Source of the DNA: JBIOHP01 sp044449065
Lineage (GTDB): Bacteria > Bacteroidota > Ignavibacteria > UBA10030 > SZUA-254
Direction of reading: 5' to 3'
DNA length: 64,000 nucleotides
Assembly: GCA_044449065.1 (NCBI GenBank)
Contig: JBIOHP010000003.1
Location: 1-64,000 of the forward strand
The notes under the pieces were generated by a model, which was given only the letters and a program-made list of their open reading frames with translations, did not search any database and was not told the origin of the DNA. Both the position numbers and the translations under genes were made by a program. This document shows positions 24,657 to 32,404 of this stretch, in pieces (positions within the stretch are counted from its first letter, which is position 1; each line of letters opens with the position of its first letter).

Positions 24657-25534
24657 AACGACTTTTGTTCAGCATCCACTGATTGGGGTTCCAACACTTC
24701 TTGTTTATGTCCGTTACCCTTGACCGGTTTGAACGTTCCGCGGAAGGCATCGCCAGCTTTGCGGCGGGTCCATTCATAATACTGGAACGGCGTCAACAAC
24801 CGGAGGGCAAATCCCGCGGCGGTAGTTCTCCCTAAGATCGTAATACGCCGAATTTCAAAATGGTCGTCTCCAAATATTGCCGGTCCGCTGCCAACGCCGC
24901 ATCCGAAACGGTATCCGGCATGTTTTGTCGCTTCTTTGATTGAATCATTGATCAAGCCAAAGGGATAAGAAATAGTGTGTACGGGAGCGTCTAATAGAAT
25001 TTCCAAAAGAATCCTGGAACGGCAAATCTGTTCCCAGGTCTGGTCTTCGGTTAATTCTGTTAACCGTGGATGCGAAAGTGAATGCGAGCCAATTTCAAAA
25101 CCGGCTTCATGCATTTCGACTATTTGTCGTCCATTCATCAATGGCGCATCGGGAATTTCCGGGTTATGATCCCAATAATTTGTTTTAACATTCTTATCCC
25201 CGAGAACAAAGATGACTGCTTTAAAGCCGAATTCCTGCATGACGGGAAATGCTACCTCGTACGTATCAAGGTAGCCGTCGTCAAAGGTAAGAATAATGGG
25301 TTTCTTCGGAAGATCGAGTCGACCTTCAAGGAATAACCTGTAATCACGGAACGTGATTGGCGTGAAGCCCCATTGCTCCAACAATTCTAATTGGCGACGG
25401 AAGTCGTCGACATGGACTGACGTCCAGTGTTTGTCGCTGATCTTCCTATCATCAACTACCCTATGGTACATGAGGACTTTAATTGCGCGGGGGTTCCCCT
25501 CGCAATGAATTGCGTGTCCGTTATTGTTGTGCAT
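24653..25534 (-). CDS. Polysaccharide deacetylase (NodB fold)
   Basis: Predicted as 293 residues from the ATG at 25534, preceded by AAGGAAGTGG; a longer frame to 25582 would overlap the GT4 gene by 62 bp. The carbohydrate-esterase-4 domain has KVLMYHRVV, ILTFDDGYLDTY (metal and base aspartates), then IGSHSLSHPRLTELT (the HSxxH zinc motif) and TISYPFG. There is no signal peptide, so it should act in the cytoplasm on lipid-linked or nucleotide-linked amino sugars, as several operon-encoded deacetylases do. It overlaps the GT4 stop by 14 bp and the acyltransferase start by 4 bp. Confidence 0.92.
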   Translation of the reverse strand: MHNNNGHAIHCEGNPRAIKVLMYHRVVDDRKISDKHWTSVHVDDFRRQLELLEQWGFTPITFRDYRLFLEGRLDLPKKPIILTFDDGYLDTYEVAFPVMQEFGFKAVIFVLGDKNVKTNYWDHNPEIPDAPLMNGRQIVEMHEAGFEIGSHSLSHPRLTELTEDQTWEQICRSRILLEILLDAPVHTISYPFGLINDSIKEATKHAGYRFGCGVGSGPAIFGDDHFEIRRITILGRTTAAGFALRLLTPFQYYEWTRRKAGDAFRGTFKPVKGNGHKQEVLEPQSVDAEQKSL

Positions 25535-26735
25535 AAATTTCCACTTCCTTATGTTGTGAAAGAGTTTGTAATATATTTTCAATTTCTTGCCCTATCGCAC
25601 TCCATTCATACCCGGTGCGTGCAATTTCATAACCATTCTCGGCAATTTGACGATGGTCGACACGGTCGCGAAGAACATCGATAACAGCATCTGCGAATTG
25701 CCGGGGCGTATCGGCGATCAATACTGATTTACCAGCTTCTACGGTAATCCCCTCGCAGCCAATGCCGGTAGTGATAACCGGTTTCTTCATCGCCATCGCT
25801 TCCACGACTTTTAACCGCGTTCCTCCACCCATTCGGAGAGGAACGACATACGCCTTTGAGCGCCGTACATACGGTCGTACATCATCGACAAAACCCGTGA
25901 CGATAATATTTTCGGATGCGCGTTTTTGGAGGAATAACGGTGGTTGGTTCCCGACAATATATATTTTTGTTTCCGGGATTTCTTTGAGAATTAATGGAAA
26001 TATCTCATCAAGAAAGTACAGAATGCCATCGTAGTTGGGAGTATATCCCATCATGCCCGTAAAGACGAGGGAATATGGTTCAATCTGATCATTGTTCGGG
26101 AAGAAGTACGACGTATCAACTCCGTTCGGGATAATATACTTCGGTAAATCTGGAATTAACGCATCAAAAACGGTTTTGTCTCTATCCGAAGTTACAAACA
26201 ATGCGTCTTGTTTCCGGCAGGCATTCTGTTCTTCGTTATAGAGTTTTTTATATTCTCGAAGGTAATGGTTCTTCCTGAGCGAGGTGTTGGCATGTTCTGC
26301 CATCCGCGCAAAGTTATCATGTTCAACATTATGCGCGTCTAATATTTTAATCGCTCTCGTATTCAACCTGTACCAGCCCATCATGCAAAATTCTGAGATG
26401 ACGAGATCGAAGTCATCAGCGCTTAACACTTCGTCGATTGTTTTTTGCATTTGCTTTGAATAGCAGGCGCATTGGATATAGCTCATATTCGTAAAACGTG
26501 AATAGATCTGGCCTATACGCCGATATCTTCCGGTCCACGGATACGGGACCACAAAAACCTGTTTGGGTGGTGAATCAAACGCCGCCATTAGTTGATCATG
26601 CGCTTCCGGCTCTCCGAAACAGACAACGGTGACTTCGTGATTCTGACAGAGTTGTTTCAATAAATGATGAACTCGCAGCGCTCCGCCGTATACCGGCGGT
26701 TCGGGTGAATAGGTCATCATGTGAAGAATTTTCAT
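25521..26735 (-). CDS. Family 4 glycosyltransferase
   Basis: A 404-residue GT-B enzyme. The N-terminal domain starts ILHMMTYSPEPPVYGGALRVHH, the usual acceptor-site start of retaining GT4 transferases. The donor domain has VFTGMMGYTPNYDGILYFLD, IYIVGNQPP, VTGFVDDVRPYVRRSKAYVVP and the nucleotide-sugar-binding GGGTRLKVVEAMAMKKPVIT. It most resembles the GT4 transferases of exopolysaccharide loci. It adds one sugar to the lipid-linked repeat unit at the cytoplasmic face of the membrane. Its ATG overlaps the flippase stop by one base, so translation is coupled. Confidence 0.93.
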   Translation of the reverse strand: MKILHMMTYSPEPPVYGGALRVHHLLKQLCQNHEVTVVCFGEPEAHDQLMAAFDSPPKQVFVVPYPWTGRYRRIGQIYSRFTNMSYIQCACYSKQMQKTIDEVLSADDFDLVISEFCMMGWYRLNTRAIKILDAHNVEHDNFARMAEHANTSLRKNHYLREYKKLYNEEQNACRKQDALFVTSDRDKTVFDALIPDLPKYIIPNGVDTSYFFPNNDQIEPYSLVFTGMMGYTPNYDGILYFLDEIFPLILKEIPETKIYIVGNQPPLFLQKRASENIIVTGFVDDVRPYVRRSKAYVVPLRMGGGTRLKVVEAMAMKKPVITTGIGCEGITVEAGKSVLIADTPRQFADAVIDVLRDRVDHRQIAENGYEIARTGYEWSAIGQEIENILQTLSQHKEVEIYAQQ

Positions 26736-28231
26736 TAATTTACTCCCCGTTCGGACGCCAAAGTTTTTTCATGCCGGTTCATTAATAATGCTTCTCGCAA
26801 TATGACGATATCGGAGAACGGGAAACCTTTTAAAGCCAGCAATCCGCCGATATAAACGAATAAACCGATGATCGCTTGTATCACGAAGGGTATATTTTTT
26901 GTGGAAACCAGAAACAACACTGCAATCATCAGGACGCCGGCGGCAATCCCCTTTACCTGAGCGGAAACTTTTGAGTGCTGAAAAATACTTCGCGGGACTA
27001 AATATAATGCCATGCACATCACGGCAAATTCCGTAATATGCGTCGCGATTGCAGATCCGATGCCGCCATTTCCCATATGCACTTCAGTATAGGGGATGAA
27101 GAAATAATTTAAGAGCGGATTCAGGAGCATTGCAAAAAATGCGGCAATAGTCCATTGACGGGTTTTCTCGGACGCGATGATGGTCGAGACCAGAATGAAA
27201 TCGATATATACCAATAACAATCCGACGGCAAAAATTTGGAGTAATACAACCGATGGACCGTATTCTTTTAAGCCAAACAATAATTCAATAATTTGCCTGG
27301 AGAAGGTGAAGATTATTATACTTATTGGAATTCCAGCCAGAAGAATGTAATCAACGCTTTTCTGGGTTGTCTGGGCAAGCACCTGATCGTTTTTGCCCCA
27401 GGATTTTGATAACACAGGAAACAGGGCAGTAGAATAAATACTTGGTAAAAACATCAGCACATCAAATAACCGATAAGCGGCGCCATACCATCCGACGACC
27501 CGTTCGGGCGCCATAAGAGAAAGCATGACTGCATCGATTCTATAATAGATAATCGCGCAGACCGACCAAAGGAAATACGGGACGCCTGCTTTAATTAAAT
27601 ATCGCACTTCCGACCAATCAAACGGTGGAATACGAGGGATCAGTCTCCGGATATAAAATGCCTGGATCCCAAAATTAATAAACGTACTCATAGCCATAAT
27701 AATCGCAATGAGAATTGCATGGAACCCGGTCAGAAGAGCCGCAACGCCAAGCGCCGCAACCACAATTTTCTCAACAATCGCGCCTAAGGATGGAAACTGC
27801 ATCATCTCGAAACCCTGGAAGCAGCTTGAAATTACCCTTCCAGATCCTTCCCACAATTTGGATATTCCGAGAATGGCGATGAGCAATCTAACCTGGGATG
27901 AATATCCGAATGCGAATGAGATTCCGATAATGGCGAGGGTTGATATAATCCATAACGTGAAGCGCAGAATCAATGAATTTGACAACATCATAGCCGCTTT
28001 ATCGGCAGATCGGGAGATTTCTTTTGCAACGAGAAAAGGGCCGCCGAATTCGATCACCGACTGGGAGATCAATGAAAGTGAAATAGCAAGGTACAATCTA
28101 CCGTAATCTTCCGTGCCGAGATACCGCGGTAGGAGCAGCATCAGAATGAAGCTGGAAATCCAGGTTATCACCTGAGACGCCATCATCACCGATGTATTTT
28201 TTGCTATTGACCGGACGACGTCAAGACTCAT
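26735..28231 (-). CDS. Wzx-type polysaccharide flippase
   Basis: A 498-residue protein with about 14 hydrophobic helices of the MATE/MviN-like Polysacc_synt superfamily. The start (VRSIAKNTSVMMASQVITWI) and PRYLGTEDYGRLYLAISL are family-typical, as is the AGVPYFLWSVCAIIYYRIDA segment near residue 215. It flips undecaprenyl-pyrophosphate-linked repeat units across the inner membrane. With Wzz and an O-antigen-ligase/polymerase-type protein in the same operon, this supports a Wzx/Wzy-dependent pathway. It overlaps the WecG-like stop by 4 bp. Confidence 0.93.
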   Translation of the reverse strand: MSLDVVRSIAKNTSVMMASQVITWISSFILMLLLPRYLGTEDYGRLYLAISLSLISQSVIEFGGPFLVAKEISRSADKAAMMLSNSLILRFTLWIISTLAIIGISFAFGYSSQVRLLIAILGISKLWEGSGRVISSCFQGFEMMQFPSLGAIVEKIVVAALGVAALLTGFHAILIAIIMAMSTFINFGIQAFYIRRLIPRIPPFDWSEVRYLIKAGVPYFLWSVCAIIYYRIDAVMLSLMAPERVVGWYGAAYRLFDVLMFLPSIYSTALFPVLSKSWGKNDQVLAQTTQKSVDYILLAGIPISIIIFTFSRQIIELLFGLKEYGPSVVLLQIFAVGLLLVYIDFILVSTIIASEKTRQWTIAAFFAMLLNPLLNYFFIPYTEVHMGNGGIGSAIATHITEFAVMCMALYLVPRSIFQHSKVSAQVKGIAAGVLMIAVLFLVSTKNIPFVIQAIIGLFVYIGGLLALKGFPFSDIVILREALLMNRHEKTLASERGVN

Positions 28232-29115
28232 ATCGATACACCTTCGCTGAGATCAATGGATTTTCCCTGAGGGTGTCTTATCGATTCAACCGCCACCAAC
28301 GAAAGAAAGAGCGGTATCTCAACAAATACCCGCTGCCACTTCGTAGAGGGATCTTGCAAGAATCTGTATATCCATTCAATGCCGGTGTTTCTCATCCATA
28401 CCGGGGCGCGCCGTTTGGATCCGGCGATGAAATCGAATAGACCGCCGACGCCGAGACAAACACGAACGTTAAGCTCGTCAAAATGCTTCGATATCCATTC
28501 TTCCTGAAGCGGCGAGCCGAGCGCTGTGAGTAATATATCCGGTTGTTTTACATTAATATCCTCAATAACAAAACGCTCCATTTCCTTCAGCGAATATCCA
28601 TCATGGTATCCGAGAATTTTCAATTGGGGGAACATTTGCAGGAGCCGTTTTTGACATTGTTCGATTACATCCGGAAGGGCGCCAAGTAAATACACGCTCC
28701 ATCCTTTTGCCATTGCAGTGCCAAGGAGTTTGGGTGTAAAGTCGGTGCCGTTCAAATTTTCGATTATGGGAGTGCGGAAAAGTTTTCCAGCAAGCTTTAA
28801 TCCCGATCCATCGGGGAGCACTAAATCTGCATTATTGATATGGTGTTTGAACACCGGATCATTTTTTGCTAGATGGATGGTATGAACATTAGCAAAAAAT
28901 ACGCTCATTCTGGACGTCTGGTCATTATCCATGACGCATGTTCTGATTTTTCCCATGGCGGTTTGGCAATTAATGTTGTCCACGTTTACGCCGAATATCC
29001 GCACAGTTTCTTTCAATTTTGAACGATTATTCTCGGTAAGTAAAGAAAAATCCATTTTACGATCGTGATCCAATTTTGTCGATATTGTCGTTTCAAACCT
29101 TGACATTAAACGCAT
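28228..29115 (-). CDS. WecG/TagA/CpsF family glycosyltransferase
   Basis: A 295-residue GT26 enzyme with an N-terminal extension of about 35 residues. Motifs: IFGVNVDNINCQTAMGKI near 39, VLPDGSGLKLAGKLFR near 100, NLNGTDFTPKLL near 120, the TALGSPLQEEWISKH segment near 205, and GVGGLFDFIAGSKRRAPVWM near 228, followed by WIYRFLQDP. GT26 enzymes add N-acetylmannosamine-type sugars or uronates to the second position of a lipid-linked repeat, just after the WecA-type step. A later Met (29106) is an equally possible start. It overlaps the glutaminase-like gene by 23 bp if the first Met is used. Confidence 0.92.
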   Translation of the reverse strand: MRLMSRFETTISTKLDHDRKMDFSLLTENNRSKLKETVRIFGVNVDNINCQTAMGKIRTCVMDNDQTSRMSVFFANVHTIHLAKNDPVFKHHINNADLVLPDGSGLKLAGKLFRTPIIENLNGTDFTPKLLGTAMAKGWSVYLLGALPDVIEQCQKRLLQMFPQLKILGYHDGYSLKEMERFVIEDINVKQPDILLTALGSPLQEEWISKHFDELNVRVCLGVGGLFDFIAGSKRRAPVWMRNTGIEWIYRFLQDPSTKWQRVFVEIPLFLSLVAVESIRHPQGKSIDLSEGVSI

Positions 29116-29824
29116 CCGCAGTTTCTTTTAAGGGAGAATAATTTTCCAAAGATTTGAAATAAACGTCGTTTTGTGTTACAATGGCAATCTCGCCATTTTT
29201 GAGAAACACAATCCGGTTTGAATAATTATTTATCGCAATAGGGTCGGAGGCGATGAAAAATTCCCTCGTGCCGTAACCGATTGCGAGAGGGGCGCCGCAT
29301 CCCACGGCAATGAGTTTATCAGGTTCATTCTGACTCATTACCGTAATTGCAAATGATCCTTCAATTTCGCTTATTGCCGATCGTACCGCCGATTCGAGTT
29401 TGTCTGTTTTTTTAGAACTTTCTTCGATCAGATGTACGATCACTTCGGCGTCCGTTTTGGTGGTGAACTGATGCCCGTTCGCTTCGAGTCCATTTCGCAA
29501 AGAAAGATAGTTATCAATGATACCGCTTAAGACAAGAGTTAGTTTTCCAGTACAATCGATATACGGCAGGACTTTAGTGCTATCCGAATCACCGTCGTTT
29601 TCCGAGTGTGTTTGACCAATTCCCATAGTAGAATCGCCGTCAACGGCATTCCATATCTCTGCTAATTTTGCGACACGTCCTTCAACCATTCGATTTAAGA
29701 GGATGCCATTATTCAAAATCGAAATACCGGCAGAGTCATATCCGCGATACTCCAAACGTTTTAGTCCTTCAAGGAGAATGGGTACCGAGTACCGAGTACC
29801 GATGTAACCGACAATTCCACTCAT
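29093..29824 (-). CDS. Inactive GlmS-type glutaminase domain, stand-alone
   Basis: A 243-residue protein clearly homologous to the N-terminal class II glutaminase domain of glucosamine-6-phosphate synthase, without the two SIS domains. It begins MSGIVGYIG, so the catalytic Cys (MCGIVGYIG in the family) is Ser, encoded by AGT. The usual GHTRWATHG reads GQTHSENDG near residues 70-78, and the oxyanion HNGI reads LSGI near 99-102. The Asp of the glutamine-binding TDAEV segment is kept, as are fold residues (LEYRGYDSAGIS, TTKTDAEVIVHLIEE). It cannot release ammonia by the known mechanism. A binding, regulatory or structural role in the polysaccharide complex is inferred. Confidence 0.9.
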   Translation of the reverse strand: MSGIVGYIGTRYSVPILLEGLKRLEYRGYDSAGISILNNGILLNRMVEGRVAKLAEIWNAVDGDSTMGIGQTHSENDGDSDSTKVLPYIDCTGKLTLVLSGIIDNYLSLRNGLEANGHQFTTKTDAEVIVHLIEESSKKTDKLESAVRSAISEIEGSFAITVMSQNEPDKLIAVGCGAPLAIGYGTREFFIASDPIAINNYSNRIVFLKNGEIAIVTQNDVYFKSLENYSPLKETADAFNVKV

Positions 29825-29843
29825 ATGATTTCTTCTTTAATAA

Positions 29844-31412
29844 TCAGTTATATATTAAACTTTTATTTACTTTACGATCTCCGCCATCCATGCCCTGGAG
29901 CGCTGATAATAACCCAAGGAGGGTTCCGAGGAACACCATGTTTCGATAATATGTAAGCTGGAGATCGTAATTTGAAACGACAAGCTGATTGATGATTGCG
30001 CAGATTGCCAACGCGCCGACGCTTTTTAAATATGGGTCTTTCAGTTTGGTCACGATTGCGGATCCCTGGAACCCTATCGAGTTCAGGAAGAAGCAGAATA
30101 AACAGAAACCAATTCCCCCTGTCTTGACTAACAGCCATAAGATCTCATTGTGAGGGATATAATCCCGTAGTGTGAAATCAATATGGATCAGCGGAATAGG
30201 CATCTCGTATTTACGTCCAAATCCAAGCCCGACAACAGGATTTATTTGAACATTCTGGGCGAGGTCGTATTTTTCATATTCGCGATATAAATTTGAATAA
30301 TAACGTTCCCCCGCAGATTCGCGGTCATTGCTCAAACCCGATTTGACCAATCTTACCGGCGAACCTAATTTACTGGAACTATTCCAGAAGGCAGCAAAGT
30401 ACAGGGCTAAAAACAGGAGGACCCATGCAGAGGTTTTAAATACCTTCTTCTGAACATCTCCCGGAAGAATGGTAATAAGACCTGCGAAGGTTGGGACAAT
30501 TGCAGCATACGCAGCCCGCCGTTCACCCGCAAAAAATCCCAGCACCATCGGCAGTAGCATTAAGATAATCGCGTAAACTTGATTGCTCCGTGCCTGGAAT
30601 AAAACGAGCGCAAAAAGAAAAATTAATACATCGAGGATGAAAACCGGATCTTCATGATTTGTAAGGGTTTCGTACCCTCCGGTGCTGAACCCAAACACGG
30701 TAAATCGTAACGCGCCTTGAAATGCCTTGTACGAAATAGCGAGAATGATGACCCAGAACAGCGTGTGAACCTGTTTTTTAGTTTGGATAATCTGCGGAAC
30801 GAAGATGTACAATAGACCCATATAAAAAATTGCGCGCACTTCCCATAAAGCCGGTAAAAATTCGCCGCCATTTTTAAGTCCATAGAGCAGTGAAAAAACG
30901 ATTCCCATGAAAAAAAGTAAAGCTACAGGCCAGACTTGAATTTTATTTGCCCGCCGATTTCTCTGTGCAGCTAAAACAACAAACCAGATGATGAATAATA
31001 GAAATAGTTGAAGTTCCAGAGGATTAACGACTGCAGCGCCCAGATTCGGAAAGAAGGGAGATTCTTTCAAATTCTTGAAATAGTAAACTTTCGTAGTCCA
31101 TGGCATGAACCCCGGAATAGGAAACTGATCGAATACCAGAACCATGCCCATGAAAATGTAAAAACCCCACTCAAGCCGGTAGATTGAGGAAAACAGAATG
31201 ATTATTGCTGCCAAATAAGCTGTACCAGCCATGAAACTTCCGTTTGTTACAACAACAATTAGACCGGCGCCAACAGCAGTTATCAGGGTGATGAGTATTG
31301 TGAGAAACGCAGCACCGCGTGAACCAAACCTAAGAGTGGAGACACTCTCGGGATATTGCCATTCAGGCTGAAACGATATGGTTTTTGTTTCCATCGTTTT
31401 TTTTTCGTTCAC
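29844..31412 (-). CDS. O-antigen ligase/polymerase-like membrane protein
   Basis: A 522-residue protein with about 11-12 transmembrane helices and the Wzy_C/O-antigen-ligase pattern. The large periplasmic loop near residues 330-420 includes DRESAGERYYSN and NPVVGLGFGRKYEMPIPLIH, then DYIPHNEILWLLVKTGGIGF, where His and Arg/Lys residues are typical of the active loop. The family joins or polymerises undecaprenyl-linked glycans on the periplasmic side. It probably acts as Wzy here because no lipid A core-ligation genes are adjacent. The start is a GTG at 31412 that overlaps the stop of the small membrane gene (GTGA); an ATG lies 6 codons later. Confidence 0.9.
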   Translation of the reverse strand: MNEKKTMETKTISFQPEWQYPESVSTLRFGSRGAAFLTILITLITAVGAGLIVVVTNGSFMAGTAYLAAIIILFSSIYRLEWGFYIFMGMVLVFDQFPIPGFMPWTTKVYYFKNLKESPFFPNLGAAVVNPLELQLFLLFIIWFVVLAAQRNRRANKIQVWPVALLFFMGIVFSLLYGLKNGGEFLPALWEVRAIFYMGLLYIFVPQIIQTKKQVHTLFWVIILAISYKAFQGALRFTVFGFSTGGYETLTNHEDPVFILDVLIFLFALVLFQARSNQVYAIILMLLPMVLGFFAGERRAAYAAIVPTFAGLITILPGDVQKKVFKTSAWVLLFLALYFAAFWNSSSKLGSPVRLVKSGLSNDRESAGERYYSNLYREYEKYDLAQNVQINPVVGLGFGRKYEMPIPLIHIDFTLRDYIPHNEILWLLVKTGGIGFCLFCFFLNSIGFQGSAIVTKLKDPYLKSVGALAICAIINQLVVSNYDLQLTYYRNMVFLGTLLGLLSALQGMDGGDRKVNKSLIYN

Positions 31413-31576
31413 GGAGTTGGAATCTTTCTGGTAAACATATCGAACAAGAGTATGCCGGTTTGGGCGATCGCGAAGAGGAGGAGCAATAAAAATGTCCCGA
31501 AGTTCAAGGGTCGGCCTTTTTTTCCCGTCCTAAGAGCGACGAGATAAATGAAAATTATTCCGAGCAGGGAAGTCAT
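31409..31576 (-). CDS. Small two-helix membrane protein
   Basis: A 55-residue gene, below usual length cut-offs, between the BY-kinase-like and O-antigen-ligase genes. The ATG at 31576 is 6 bp past the kinase stop, and its TGA overlaps the next start (GTGA). Two hydrophobic helices are seen, GIIFIYLVAL near residues 6-15 and TFLLLLLFAIAQTGILLF near 28-45, joined by a basic loop (RTGKKGRP), with a short tail FTRKIPTP. The position and double coupling argue that it is real. I recognise no family. It may assist the kinase/Wzz complex or the polymerase. Confidence 0.75.
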   Translation of the reverse strand: MTSLLGIIFIYLVALRTGKKGRPLNFGTFLLLLLFAIAQTGILLFDMFTRKIPTP

Positions 31577-31582
31577 AAACTC

Positions 31583-32362
31583 TTAACCTTCATTCTCGGA
31601 GAACCGATTAAACACAAATCCCAGCACCTGGTTTTTATTTACATGACGAAATATTTTGTCAATATCCTGCCGTTTTGTTTTTCCCATTTCCACGACAACA
31701 AGGAGTCCGTTGAGATGATTAACAAATAAAATTGGAAATTCCCGGGTTATAATTGCCGGCATGTCTACAATCACAAAATCAAATTCCTGCCCAAGCGCCG
31801 CGAGAATTTCACCGAACGCATTGGTGTGTTCTACGCCTATTGGCGTTTGAAGTTTTGCCGTTTTGCCGTTTTTTTTCAGCGGAGATGAAATTCCGGCTGT
31901 CAGTAAGTAAAGATTGTCTAATGACGTGGCGGTAAGATTAATTGCTTCTCCGTGCAGCGCGTCAATTAAGCCCGGTCCCTGAGCCGCTCCGAAAATCTTA
32001 TGAAGTTTTGGCGACCGGAAATTCATATCTACCAGAACGGTTCTTTTTCGGTAGCCCATTGTGAGCGAGACGGCAAGATTAGACGCCGTTAAAGTTTTTC
32101 CTTCTCCAGAATTTGCGCTCGTTATGCCGAGGTTTAGTTTTACGTTAGTTTTTGTGTCCGAAAGAAGCGCGTAATTAAAGCTATTATAGTACTCAAATTT
32201 CACAATTTCAGGATCGACAAATTCTCCCGGTTTCGCGCTAACAACAATTGAGCGTTGAACTTCAACAAGCGAATTATTCTTTGGTATAAGAGCATGACCA
32301 GTATTCACTTTTTGAGGATTATCAATTGATGATTTCTGGTCCTGCGACTCGATGGTGTCCAT
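31583..32362 (-). CDS. BY-kinase-like ATPase (CpsD/CapB type)
   Basis: A 259-residue P-loop protein of the MinD/CpsD group. An N-terminal segment of about 70 residues includes EYYNSFNYALLS. Then come Walker A SANSGEGKTL, Walker A' VLVDMNFRSPKLHKIFG and Walker B FVIVDMPAI. No C-terminal tyrosine cluster is present and the protein ends NRFSENEG, so autophosphorylation of the classic type is unlikely. In two-protein systems this ATPase works with a Wzz-type partner to control chain length and export. The wzz-like gene lies 42 bp upstream in the operon. Confidence 0.88.
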   Translation of the reverse strand: MDTIESQDQKSSIDNPQKVNTGHALIPKNNSLVEVQRSIVVSAKPGEFVDPEIVKFEYYNSFNYALLSDTKTNVKLNLGITSANSGEGKTLTASNLAVSLTMGYRKRTVLVDMNFRSPKLHKIFGAAQGPGLIDALHGEAINLTATSLDNLYLLTAGISSPLKKNGKTAKLQTPIGVEHTNAFGEILAALGQEFDFVIVDMPAIITREFPILFVNHLNGLLVVVEMGKTKRQDIDKIFRHVNKNQVLGFVFNRFSENEG

Positions 32363-32404
32363 TATGCTTTCAAATTCTAAAGTTTATCGTTATTTATTAA
32401 TTGA

